From an uncultured Clostridia bacterium (lineage in GTDB: Bacteria > Bacillota > Clostridia > Oscillospirales > Ruminococcaceae): DNA of 14,684 bases. The position numbers and the translations under genes are program-made. Shown here in pieces: positions 1 to 7,456 of this stretch. Below the pieces are notes generated by a model. That model searched no databases and was not told where the DNA came from. It was given only the letters and a program-made list of their open reading frames with translations. Location of the stretch: assembly GCA_937891895.1 (NCBI GenBank), contig CALATN010000197.1, positions 1 to 14,684 on the forward strand. Direction: 5' to 3'. Position 1 is the stretch's first letter. Each line of letters starts with the position of its first letter.

Positions 1-46
1 TTCAAAAGGGTCTCCCTCAATAGGTCTCCACACTCTCACCGCTAAA
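1..46. other. Left-edge stretch with no assignable gene
   Basis: This short segment lies downstream of the minus-strand FlhB-like gene. I see no hairpin with a T-run, so the fliK-like/flhB-like transcript probably continues past the window edge. A minus-strand reading frame starting with GTG at 39 is open to position 1, but it has no ribosome binding site and is only 13 codons long here, so I do not call it a gene. Confidence 0.3.
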
Positions 47-334
47 TTATAATTTGTTCTTGTTTTTTGAAATCTGCATAATCTGCACATAAATTCCCGC
101 AACGAGCTGATAAAGCTCTGGAGGCACGCCCTGACCTACGTTGAGCATTGTAAGAAGTGCGGTAGCAGAGTCGTCGCGGTAAACAGGCACACCGTTTTCA
201 TCGGCAAGATTGATAATTTTTTCCGCAACGTGACCGTGACCAGAAGCAACAACAATCGGGGTATAGTCCTTTTCCGGGTTGTATTTAAGTGCAACAGCGG
301 CGTTGCTTGGTTTTTTTCCTTTATACACTGACAT
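47..334 (-). CDS. Stand-alone FlhB C-terminal-domain-like protein (FhlB/YlqH type)
   Basis: This 95-residue cytoplasmic protein matches the C-terminal domain of the flagellar export switch protein FlhB (EscU/YscU/HrcU family) without the membrane part. The body, with AVALKYNPEKD near residues 14-23 followed by VVASG and GVPVYRDD, follows the usual FlhB C-domain pattern. Full-length FlhB cleaves itself at Asn-Pro-Thr-His; here the equivalent place reads KKPSN (residues 7-11), so the protein resembles the already cleaved C-terminal fragment and should not self-cleave. B. subtilis has such a stand-alone paralogue (YlqH) beside a FliK-like gene (YlqG), the same arrangement as here. The start is well supported: AGGAGGAG (complement of 343-350) lies 8 nt before the ATG. 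The gene overlaps the end of the upstream gene by 14 bp, suggesting translational coupling. Inferred role: accessory factor of flagellar export substrate switching. Confidence 0.8.
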   Translation of the reverse strand: MSVYKGKKPSNAAVALKYNPEKDYTPIVVASGHGHVAEKIINLADENGVPVYRDDSATALLTMLNVGQGVPPELYQLVAGIYVQIMQISKNKNKL

Positions 335-2102
335 TCAGACCGCTCCTCCTTTCGTTAAGCTTAGGGAATACATTTGTTAAATCGCGTCTTCGTTTCAGCG
401 GTTCAATAATTGTCCTGTTTGTTTCGTAGCCGCAGGCACTTGCGAGAGCAGGTATGCTTTCCTTCAGCGGCAGATAATCTCTCTGCGTACCCTCAGGACA
501 CATAAGTGCAACATTGATGTTCTTGCCCCTTGTGTAAAGCTCCAGTTCAAAATATCCTGTGTCTTCAATTTCAAAGCACAGGAACAGGTGATTGTCACTT
601 TCTCCGGTTTCAGGGTCTTTATCGGCATCAGGGTCAGCCCAGAGCTCACCGAAAGCCTTCATATCGTCCATTTCCATAGGGATGAGAAAATGCAGGAGCG
701 GAGTAAATACGCCTGGTGCACTCAGAAGCCCCTGAAGCATTTCAGGTCTTCCCATTGCCGAAAGAGATTTCAGCGACGGGTCATTGATGTTCTTAATAAG
801 AAAATCCAGCATATTTTCCATTGTCGTCGGCGGCTTGTAATTCACACCCTGAGCCTGTGCCATTTCAGACAGCACAAGATTTATGCTCTGTGCAAGGGTG
901 ATCTTGTTGTCCATATTATCAACACGGTTTACGATAATACTCAGCTGGTCAATAAGTGAGTTAAGATTTTTTGTGTGTTCAAAGCCTCTCAGCAGCGTGT
1001 TGAGACCTCCTCGCATATTGTCGGGAAGAAGCTGGCCGAGTATCTTTCTGAGGGACGCTGTACCGCCCTTTTCATCCATACCCGAAAGCATTTTCGAAAG
1101 CTCCTCGGGGGACATACCGTTGATGTTGCCGTTGATTGCGTCGGCAAGCCTTTCGGTAAGCATTGTCATTGAACGCTGTGCAGCAGCAGAAGGATTGTCA
1201 CGAAGTGCCGCAAGCTTCATATCAGGCGGCAGATTGGAATTTTCGATAAACTGTGCAAAAAGTGAGTTAAGCTTGTCAGCTGTTTCAGCATCAGGTGCCA
1301 TATTCAGCAATGCGTTGAAGCTGTCTGTAAGAGCAGAATTATCACCATTGAAGCGGGACAGATTATATGTAATCAGTGAAAGGAGGTTTTGCGTCTTGTC
1401 ATTGAGCAGAAGACTTTTTTCAAGATAATTCACAAGAGCAAGTATGTCATTTTTGACCGTGCCGAAATTTTCGGCATTAAGCTTGTCGGCAGTCTGCAAG
1501 AGCAGGTCGGCAAGCTGCCTGCTTTGTGCGGTTTCTCCTGCGAGATAGCGAAGCGAAGCTGATATTGACGCAAGAATATCATCACGGGAATTCGCCGCAG
1601 CCGCAGCCTTGAGAAAATCAAGAACAGCCGAGCTGACCTCCTCACTTACAGAGGAGCCTGAAAGCCCCGCAATCATATCTTTCAGCGCACCCCATAATTT
1701 CCCGCTGAACATTGTTGCCTCGTCCTGCTGACGAATTATATCATCCGTAAGCTCATCAGGAGAAAGCAGTATTTCGTTTGCAAATTCCGTAATCTTGTTC
1801 AGAAGCTCAGCATTACCCGCGGAGCTGATAACCGCCATAGCATTGCTGCCGATAAGCCCCCTTAGCAGCGACGCAGAAAGAGAGGGGTCCTTGGATAAGG
1901 TTGTGTTGAGCTTTGGCAGACCTGCACCTGTACCGTCCTTCAGATTTTGTTCGCCAAGCTGTTCGTCACGAACATTGGTCTTGTTGACATAGTCAACGTT
2001 GCCCAGATCAAATACCTGTTCAGGCGATTGAGGTCGGACGTTCTGATTAAGATTATAATCTTTTGGAGTAATCGGAGTGGTTACTCTTAACATATCAGCC
2101 AT
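321..2102 (-). CDS. FliK-like (YlqG-type) flagellar hook-length-control-related protein
   Basis: This gene encodes a 593-residue, mostly helical soluble protein with no signal peptide or membrane segment. Most of it is low-identity helical sequence rich in Leu, Asn, Ser and Ala (roughly residues 50-470). The last ~120 residues form a mixed alpha/beta domain (LHFLIPM, FLCFEIEDTGYFELELYTRG, INVALMCPEG) whose layout resembles the FliK/YlqG C-terminal domain. That assignment leans heavily on its partner, the FlhB-like gene that it overlaps by 14 bp, because FliK-type proteins signal to FlhB C-domains. I chose ATG at 2102: AAGGA (complement of 2112-2116) sits 9 nt upstream, whereas the in-frame TTG at 2111 touches that site. 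Identity as a FliK-superfamily protein is likely; its exact role (hook length, or something else in export) is not shown by the sequence. Confidence 0.65.
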   Translation of the reverse strand: MADMLRVTTPITPKDYNLNQNVRPQSPEQVFDLGNVDYVNKTNVRDEQLGEQNLKDGTGAGLPKLNTTLSKDPSLSASLLRGLIGSNAMAVISSAGNAELLNKITEFANEILLSPDELTDDIIRQQDEATMFSGKLWGALKDMIAGLSGSSVSEEVSSAVLDFLKAAAAANSRDDILASISASLRYLAGETAQSRQLADLLLQTADKLNAENFGTVKNDILALVNYLEKSLLLNDKTQNLLSLITYNLSRFNGDNSALTDSFNALLNMAPDAETADKLNSLFAQFIENSNLPPDMKLAALRDNPSAAAQRSMTMLTERLADAINGNINGMSPEELSKMLSGMDEKGGTASLRKILGQLLPDNMRGGLNTLLRGFEHTKNLNSLIDQLSIIVNRVDNMDNKITLAQSINLVLSEMAQAQGVNYKPPTTMENMLDFLIKNINDPSLKSLSAMGRPEMLQGLLSAPGVFTPLLHFLIPMEMDDMKAFGELWADPDADKDPETGESDNHLFLCFEIEDTGYFELELYTRGKNINVALMCPEGTQRDYLPLKESIPALASACGYETNRTIIEPLKRRRDLTNVFPKLNERRSGLNVSV

Positions 2103-2244
2103 ATTTGCCAATCCTTCCCGATATCATGATTTATGGTAAAAAATGTAATCAAAATTGCTATTTTGCCAAAGGAATTGTCAGAAATTATGCGATTTTGTGT
2201 AAAATTACCGAAAAAACGCCGAAAAGTTTTCCCGCTTTATTCTT

Positions 2245-2273
2245 ATTATATTACATTTTTGGCTTGTAGTAAA
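2245..2273 (-). promoter_or_regulatory. Candidate sigma-A promoter for the fliK-like/flhB-like pair
   Basis: Read on the minus strand, TTTACT (complement of 2268-2273) is followed after 17 nt by TATAAT (complement of 2245-2250). It would give a leader of about 135 nt before the ATG at 2102. A weaker, closer alternative is TTCGGT-17-CATAAT (complement of 2184-2212). I saw no sigma-28-type motif here. Confidence 0.45.
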
Positions 2274-2292
2274 GAGTTTTTTGTAGTATAAT
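2264..2292 (+). promoter_or_regulatory. Candidate sigma-A promoter for cheAWRB
   Basis: TTGTAG (2264-2269), a 17-nt spacer and a perfect TATAAT (2287-2292) lie ~105 nt upstream of cheA. The -35 hexamer overlaps the -35 of the divergent candidate promoter on the other strand by two bases. A second possible -10, TGGTATAAC at 2321-2329, has no good -35. The remaining leader (2300-2397) is AT-rich, and I see no known riboswitch in it. Confidence 0.55.
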
Positions 2293-2397
2293 TAAGAATA
2301 TACTATAGAATATTATGGCGTGGTATAACAATCGCTTTGGTTTCTTATAGCATTTATATATTTAATGAGGACATTAACTGAATAGGTAGGTGTTTTT

Positions 2398-4818
2398 ATG
2401 GCAAAGTTTGAAGCAGGAATGGAAGCAATGGCGGATATGTACGTCTTTGAAACTACCACTCTTCTTGAACAACTCGACCAGATCCTTATGAAAACAGAAA
2501 ATGAAAGCAGCTTCGGTGAGGAGGAAATCAACGAAATCTTCCGTACCATGCATACTATCAAAGGCTCTTCGGCTATGATGGGTCTTGATAATATGTCAAA
2601 GCTTGCTCACGCAATTGAAGATATGTTCTACGTTATCCGTGAGGACAACCCTGTGATTACTTCCATGGAAACCCTCTATGATATCGTGTTCAATGCGTCT
2701 GACCTAATGAAGGCTGAAATTGAGCTTCTTCAGGAGGATGAATATACTGCAACTGACTTCAGCGAGCAGATTGCAAGAATCAAGGCGTATGCCGCTGTAC
2801 TCAAGGGCGAGGCTGCTCCCGAAGCTGCTCCTGCCGCTGCAGCGCCTGCTGCTCAGGCTGCACCTGCGGCTGCTCCTGCTGCATCGTCTTCTGCTCCTGC
2901 CCTTACAGCTGTAAAGGTATATTTCGAGGACGACTGCAAGATGGAAAATCTCCGTGCTCTCCTCGTTATCAACCGTATTACAGACGCTTGCTCACAGCTT
3001 GAATATGTTCCTGCTGACATCGAAACAAACGGCGATACAGCTCAGGTTATCATCGAAACAGGCTTCGACATCAGCTTCGCTCCTGCTGACGGCAAGACAG
3101 TTGACGCTGTTGTCGATATCATCAGAACAACTCCTAATGTCAAGAAGTGTGACATTGTTTCAAGAGGTGCTGATGTTGCTGTTGCAAAGGCAGCAAGCGG
3201 TGACACAACTTCTGTAAGAGTTTACTTTGAAGATGACTGCAAGATGGAAAATCTTCGTGCACTTCTCGTTGTAAATTCTATCAAGGAAGTTTGTGATAAT
3301 GTTACATACGTGCCTGCTGATATCGAAAATAATGCAGATACCTGCAAGACTATCATCGAGGAAGGCTTTCTGGTTAACTTTACATCCGAAAAGCCTCAGC
3401 TCGTATTCCAGACAATTGAGAGCACACCTTGTGTTAAATCCTATGAGGTAGTTGAGGACGCTGCTCCAGCTCCAAAGGCAGAAGCTCCAAAGGCTGCTGC
3501 TCCTGCTGCACAGGCTGCTCCTGTACAGGCTGCTCCTGTACAGGCAGCTACACCAAAGGCTGAAGCTCCAAAGGCTACTGCTCCTGCTCAGTCCAAGGAA
3601 CAGATCAACAATACTATCGCTGCAAAGGGCGGCGGAGGTGCTAAGCAGTCCCTTATCTCCGTTAACCTCAACAAGCTCGATACACTCGTTGACCTCGTTG
3701 GTGAAATTGTTATCACAGAGGCTATGGTTACTTCCAACCCTGACCTGAAGGGTCTGCGCCTCGATAACTTCCAGAAGGCTGCAAGACAGCTCAGAAAGCT
3801 CAACTCCGAGCTTCAGGATGCTGTTATGTCCATCCGAATGGTTCCTATTTCAGGTGCGTTCAACAAGATGACACGTATCGTAAGAGATATGAAGGTCAAG
3901 CTCAACAAGGACGTTGACCTTATCTTCGAGGGTGAGGAAACAGAAGTTGACAAGTCCATCATCGACCAGCTCAACGACCCGCTTATGCATATGGTTCGTA
4001 ACTCTATGGACCACGGTATCGAAGATAACGTTGAGGACAGAATTGCCGCAGGCAAGTCCCCTAAGGGTAAGATCACACTTTCTGCTTATAACGCTTCCGG
4101 TGAAGTTATTATCGTAATCGCTGACGACGGCGGCGGAATCAATCCTGAAAAGGTTCTTGCAAAGGCTGAAAAGAACGGTATTCTTTCCAAACCTGCAAGT
4201 GAGTATTCCGAAAAGGAAATTCTCAATATGATTATGCTTCCGGGCTTCTCCACAAACGAGCAGGTTACCGAATACTCGGGCCGAGGCGTTGGTATGGACG
4301 TTGTTCGTAAGAATATCGAAAAGATCGGCGGCTCTGTTTCCGTTGACTCCAAGTACGGTCAGGGAACAAGCTTCATCATCAAGATTCCTCTCTCCCTCTC
4401 CATCGTGGACGGTATGGAGGTTTCCGTTGGTCAGTCTATCTTCACAATTCCTATCAATTCCATCAAGGAATCCTTCAAGGCTAAGCCAAGCCAGCTTGTA
4501 AAGGATACTGACGGCAAGGAAATGATTATGATAAGAGGCGAGTGCTTCCCGCTTATCAGACTTTATGATATGTACGAGCTTGAACCTGCTACAGATGACC
4601 TTTACGAAGGTATTGTAATTCTGGTTGAAGCTGAAGGCAAGCGTGCTTGTCTGCTTGCTGACGAGCTTATCGGCGAACAGCAGGTTGTTGTTAAGCCGTT
4701 CTCTCCATTGCTCAACAACTACAACGTTAAGCAGAACGGTATGGCTGGCTGCTCAATTCTCGGCGATGGCTCTATCACTATCATTCTTGACGTTGGCAAC
4801 ATTATCACAGATTTCTGA
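2398..4818 (+). CDS. cheA: Chemotaxis histidine kinase CheA with two tandem P2 domains
   Basis: CheA (806 residues) autophosphorylates and passes phosphate to CheY and CheB in the cytoplasmic receptor array. An N-terminal Hpt (P1) domain carries the phospho-acceptor His52 in RTMHTIKGSS. Next are an Ala/Pro linker (about 139-170), a P2-like domain (about 171-255), a second P2-like domain (about 272-350; both begin VYFEDDCKMENLRALLV), and another Ala/Pro linker (about 355-400). Dimerisation P3 starts near 415. The P4 ATPase has the N box MHMVRNSMDHGIED near 530, ADDGGGI near 572 and GRGVGMDVV near 626. The CheW-like P5 domain fills about 670-806. The size exceeds the ~650-690 typical of the family because of the extra P2 and linkers. 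AGGTAGG (2384-2390) lies 7 nt before the ATG. It is first in an operon with cheW, cheR and cheB. All catalytic motifs look intact. Confidence 0.97.
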   Translation: MAKFEAGMEAMADMYVFETTTLLEQLDQILMKTENESSFGEEEINEIFRTMHTIKGSSAMMGLDNMSKLAHAIEDMFYVIREDNPVITSMETLYDIVFNASDLMKAEIELLQEDEYTATDFSEQIARIKAYAAVLKGEAAPEAAPAAAAPAAQAAPAAAPAASSSAPALTAVKVYFEDDCKMENLRALLVINRITDACSQLEYVPADIETNGDTAQVIIETGFDISFAPADGKTVDAVVDIIRTTPNVKKCDIVSRGADVAVAKAASGDTTSVRVYFEDDCKMENLRALLVVNSIKEVCDNVTYVPADIENNADTCKTIIEEGFLVNFTSEKPQLVFQTIESTPCVKSYEVVEDAAPAPKAEAPKAAAPAAQAAPVQAAPVQAATPKAEAPKATAPAQSKEQINNTIAAKGGGGAKQSLISVNLNKLDTLVDLVGEIVITEAMVTSNPDLKGLRLDNFQKAARQLRKLNSELQDAVMSIRMVPISGAFNKMTRIVRDMKVKLNKDVDLIFEGEETEVDKSIIDQLNDPLMHMVRNSMDHGIEDNVEDRIAAGKSPKGKITLSAYNASGEVIIVIADDGGGINPEKVLAKAEKNGILSKPASEYSEKEILNMIMLPGFSTNEQVTEYSGRGVGMDVVRKNIEKIGGSVSVDSKYGQGTSFIIKIPLSLSIVDGMEVSVGQSIFTIPINSIKESFKAKPSQLVKDTDGKEMIMIRGECFPLIRLYDMYELEPATDDLYEGIVILVEAEGKRACLLADELIGEQQVVVKPFSPLLNNYNVKQNGMAGCSILGDGSITIILDVGNIITDF
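3511..3540 (+). repeat. 15-bp perfect tandem repeat in the CheA linker
   Basis: CAGGCTGCTCCTGTA occurs twice back to back (3511-3525, 3526-3540), followed by a partial third start (caggc). It encodes QAAPV repeats in the Ala/Pro-rich linker between the second P2 domain and P3. Flanking longer near-repeats encode PKAEAPKA on both sides. The repeat length is a multiple of three, so copy-number change would keep the frame. Confidence 0.85.
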
Positions 4819-4826
4819 TAAATGAC

Positions 4827-4860
4827 AGTGCAGGCTTCCGCTGAAACGGAAGTCTGTACT
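4827..4860 (+). other. Intercistronic hairpin between cheA and cheW
   Basis: Positions 4827-4840 pair with 4847-4860 to give a continuous 14-bp stem (two G-U wobbles) with loop CTGAAA. It begins 9 nt after the cheA stop and ends 5 nt before the cheW ribosome binding site. Only three T residues follow its start of release, so it is not a convincing terminator; mRNA stabilisation, processing or partial attenuation are possible. Confidence 0.75.
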
Positions 4861-4881
4861 TTAAAGAAAGGAAGACCGAGT

Positions 4882-5337
4882 ATGGCTGAAAATACTAATG
4901 TAACCTACACCGCAGACGGCGCAGAAGTTCTTTTCTTTGACATCGGCGAAACTATCTACGGTATTGAAATCAAATATATCAACGAAATTATCGGTATCGA
5001 ACAGATTACCGTTGTTCCAAAAATTCCTGACCACATCAAGGGTGTAATCAACATCAGAGGTAAGGTTGTTCCTGTTATCAGCATCAGAAAGCGCTTTGGC
5101 ATGGAAGAAATTCCTTACGATGACAGAACATGTATCGTGGTTATCGAATTTGAGGACGGCCAGCAGGTAGGCGTTATCGTTGACCGCGTTCACGAGGTTG
5201 TTGTTGTGAAGAAGGATATCATCAGCAAGGTTCCTGATTCCAAGAACGTTAACTCCAACCGCTATCTCAAGTCTATTATCAATATGGACAGCGGCATCAG
5301 ACTGCTGCTTGACTGCGATAAGCTTATTATGGATTAA
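4882..5337 (+). CDS. cheW: Chemotaxis coupling protein CheW
   Basis: CheW is a 151-residue soluble adaptor that links receptors to the CheA P5 domain in the cytoplasmic array. The sequence is one CheW fold: LFFDIGETIYGIEI near the start, then the hallmark PDHIKGVINIRGKVVPVI (about residues 50-67), then GVIVDRVHEVV near 95-105. The length is normal for the family. I chose ATG at 4882 because AAAGGAAG (about 4867-4874) lies 7 nt upstream. A longer in-frame start at 4822 would place 20 unconserved residues inside the hairpin region and has no ribosome binding site. It is second in the che operon, 63 nt after cheA and 14 nt before cheR. Confidence 0.96.
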   Translation: MAENTNVTYTADGAEVLFFDIGETIYGIEIKYINEIIGIEQITVVPKIPDHIKGVINIRGKVVPVISIRKRFGMEEIPYDDRTCIVVIEFEDGQQVGVIVDRVHEVVVVKKDIISKVPDSKNVNSNRYLKSIINMDSGIRLLLDCDKLIMD

Positions 5338-5351
5338 AGAGGTATTCCCCC

Positions 5352-6215
5352 ATGATGCTTAAACTCACGGACAACGATTTTGAACGTCTTGTTGCGTATA
5401 TGAAGGAAAACTACGGCATAAACTTAGAGAAAAAACGTGTTCTCATTGAGGGACGTCTTTCAAATATGGTTCTCCGCCGTGGCTTCAACAGCTTCAAGGA
5501 ATTTATTGACTTTGCTTTTGCTGACAAGACAGGCAACGAAACTATGCAGCTTGTCAACAAGCTTACTACAAACCACACATTCTTCCTGCGTGAGCCTGAG
5601 CACTTTGAATTTCTGAAAAACACTATTCTTCCGTATCTTGAGAAAACCAATGAGAAAACCCACTCCATGAAGCTGTGGTGCGCCGCTTCTTCTACAGGTC
5701 AGGAGCCATATACAATTGCTATGACCATTGACGAATATTTCGGCGCAAATGCTGCAAAGTGGGACTGGAAGCTCCTTGCTACCGACCTTGATACTGACGT
5801 GCTCAGAAAGGCACAGGCAGGTATCTACTCCGAGGAAATGGTAAAGGACGTTCCCGCTCACTGGCTTTCAAAGTATTTTACAAAGATTGATGACAAGAAT
5901 TATCAGGTCATCGAGCGTATCAGAAAACAGGTCGTTTTCAGACAGTTCAATCTCATGGACCCGATTGTGTGCAGCGTGCCTTTTGACTTTATCAGCTGCC
6001 GCAACGTTATGATTTATTTCGAGCAGGAAACTAAAAATGCTCTTATTGAACGTTTTTACGATGTTACAAAGGAAGGCGGCTACCTGTTTATCGGCCACGC
6101 TGAAAGTGTTGGCAAGGATACCCGCTACACATATGTAAAACCTGCGGTTTACCGCAAAATTTCCAACAAGCCTGCGGGAGGTCGCACCTACGCGGGCAGG
6201 ACATTCAATCAATAA
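5352..6215 (+). CDS. cheR: Chemotaxis receptor methyltransferase CheR
   Basis: CheR (287 residues) transfers methyl groups from S-adenosylmethionine to glutamates of chemoreceptors, the adaptation step opposed by CheB. The N-terminal helical domain carries TTNHTFFLRE. The SAM-binding motif I reads WCAASSTGQEPYTIAM from W109. The acidic motif TDLD has D145, and FDFISCRNVMIYF (about 211-223) is the usual motif of the C-terminal lobe. The length is typical for a stand-alone CheR with no TPR extension. Two adjacent ATGs (5352 and 5355) are possible; the first is given. AGAGG (about 5337-5341) overlaps the end of cheW, suggesting coupled translation. All conserved motifs are intact. Confidence 0.96.
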   Translation: MMLKLTDNDFERLVAYMKENYGINLEKKRVLIEGRLSNMVLRRGFNSFKEFIDFAFADKTGNETMQLVNKLTTNHTFFLREPEHFEFLKNTILPYLEKTNEKTHSMKLWCAASSTGQEPYTIAMTIDEYFGANAAKWDWKLLATDLDTDVLRKAQAGIYSEEMVKDVPAHWLSKYFTKIDDKNYQVIERIRKQVVFRQFNLMDPIVCSVPFDFISCRNVMIYFEQETKNALIERFYDVTKEGGYLFIGHAESVGKDTRYTYVKPAVYRKISNKPAGGRTYAGRTFNQ

Positions 6216-6237
6216 TTAAGGAGCGTCAGCACATACT

Positions 6238-7368
6238 ATGAATACTAAGAAAAATAAGCTGAAAGTCCGCATACTTGTTGTGGACGATTCTGCACTTTTC
6301 CGTTCAACACTTGTGCAGGCGCTTTCTTCTATGCCGAATATCGAGGTTACGGGCGAAGCTGCAGATGCTTTTGAAGCCCGTGACAAAATAAATGAGCTTA
6401 AACCCGATGTGCTGGTTATGGACGTTGTTATGCCAAAGCTGGACGGAATAACCTTTATCCGTCAGCTTATGGAGCAGTACCCTCTGCCTTGCGTTATGAT
6501 TTCAGGTACGGCAGATGAGGAAGCGGCTCTCGAGGCAGGTGCGGCAGACTTTATGATGAAGCCGCGTTCTCCCGCTGAGTTCAAAACCTTTTCAACAATT
6601 CTCGGAACGAAAATTATTCTTGCCGCAAGCCGTCCTGTGCACGCCGCAAGCCGACGCAAGACCTCTCAGTCTGAAGAAAAAGTAGATGGTCTTGTTCCGA
6701 TTGCTCCGCTTGGTGCATCGGCAAAGCCAAGCAAGGTTGCGCCAAATCTTCCTTTGCCTAGCGAAATTTCAGGACTTACGCACGCGGCAAATGAAGGCAT
6801 AGTAGTTGCTCTTGGCGCTTCAACAGGTGGAACGGATGCACTTGAGTGTGTCCTGAAGGCTTTTCCTGAAACAATGCCGCCTGTGCTTGTTGTTCAGCAT
6901 ATGCCTCCCGTGTTTACAAAAATGTACAGCGAACGTCTTGACAAATGCTGTGCAATGACCGTAAAGGAAGCGGAAAACGGCGACAGATTAAAGCAGGGGC
7001 TTTGCCTTATCGCCGCAGGAGGCTACCATATGGAACTGAAAAAAGACGCTCAGGGCTATTATGTAAAATGCTATCAGGGCGAAAAGGTTTCGGGGCACTG
7101 TCCTTCCGTTGATGTTATGTTTACAAGTGTTGCTGAAACAGTAGGGAAGAAGGCTATCGGTGCAATTATGACGGGTATGGGTGCTGACGGTGCAAAGGGT
7201 CTGCTGAAAATGCATAAGAAGGGTGCGTACACAATAGGGCAGGATAAGGAAAGCTGTGTTGTATACGGTATGCCTATGGAAGCGTATAAGCTGGGCGCTT
7301 GCTCAGAACAGCAGTCGCTTGCAAACATTGGAAAGACTCTGTGCAGAAAAATCACAGAAGGCTGGTAA
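6238..7368 (+). CDS. cheB: Chemotaxis response regulator methylesterase CheB
   Basis: CheB (376 residues) removes methyl groups from receptors and deamidates receptor glutamines; CheA phosphorylates it. The receiver domain (about 9-125) has acidic residues D16 and D17, phospho-acceptor D62 in VLVMDVVMP, S89 and K108 in MMKP. A ~50-residue linker leads to the methylesterase domain (about 180-374) with catalytic Ser195 (LGASTGG), His221 (VQHMPP) and Asp317 (TGMGADGA). The 26- and 96-residue spacings equal those of the E. coli triad S164/H190/D286, so the enzyme should be active. It is the last gene of the che operon. AAGGAG (6218-6223) is unusually far (14 nt) from the ATG, so this start may be translated less well than its neighbours. 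A terminator follows at once. Confidence 0.97.
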   Translation: MNTKKNKLKVRILVVDDSALFRSTLVQALSSMPNIEVTGEAADAFEARDKINELKPDVLVMDVVMPKLDGITFIRQLMEQYPLPCVMISGTADEEAALEAGAADFMMKPRSPAEFKTFSTILGTKIILAASRPVHAASRRKTSQSEEKVDGLVPIAPLGASAKPSKVAPNLPLPSEISGLTHAANEGIVVALGASTGGTDALECVLKAFPETMPPVLVVQHMPPVFTKMYSERLDKCCAMTVKEAENGDRLKQGLCLIAAGGYHMELKKDAQGYYVKCYQGEKVSGHCPSVDVMFTSVAETVGKKAIGAIMTGMGADGAKGLLKMHKKGAYTIGQDKESCVVYGMPMEAYKLGACSEQQSLANIGKTLCRKITEGW

Positions 7369-7377
7369 AATATTTTC

Positions 7378-7407
7378 GGGGAATACACAGTATTCCCCTT
7401 TTCTTTT
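7378..7407 (+). terminator. Terminator of the che operon
   Basis: The inverted repeat GGGGAATA (7378-7385) / TATTCCCC (7391-7398) with a 5-nt loop is followed by TTTTCTTTT. It starts 10 nt after the cheB stop. Confidence 0.9.
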
Positions 7408-7418
7408 CACATTGAATA

Positions 7419-7427
7419 TGGTATAAT
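7419..7427 (+). promoter_or_regulatory. Extended -10 promoter of the CBS-domain gene
   Basis: TGGTATAAT (7419-7427) is an extended -10 element (TGn plus perfect TATAAT). No good -35 lies 17 nt upstream (TTTTCT at 7399-7404, which would sit in the preceding terminator's T-run), as is usual for extended -10 promoters. The expected leader is ~24 nt. Confidence 0.65.
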
Positions 7428-7456
7428 GATTGTAACAACTTTTAAGGAGATTTCCT

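Noticed and set aside
1..39. Possible start of another minus-strand gene (GTG at 39)
   Set aside because: Only 13 codons are in the window and no ribosome binding site precedes it; unsupported.
883..1428. 181-codon open frame on the plus strand
   Set aside because: Antisense to the FliK-like gene, with low-complexity Ser/Leu/Arg translation and no start signals.
2103..2111. TTG start of the FliK-like gene
   Set aside because: It abuts the ribosome binding site with no spacer; ATG at 2102 is spaced 9 nt from it.
2293..2397. Possible c-di-GMP or other riboswitch in the cheA leader
   Set aside because: None of the conserved cores I know is present and no stable fold stands out.
4822..4881. 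Upstream start for cheW
   Set aside because: The extra 20 codons run through the intercistronic hairpin and have no ribosome binding site; ATG at 4882 has AAAGGAAG upstream.
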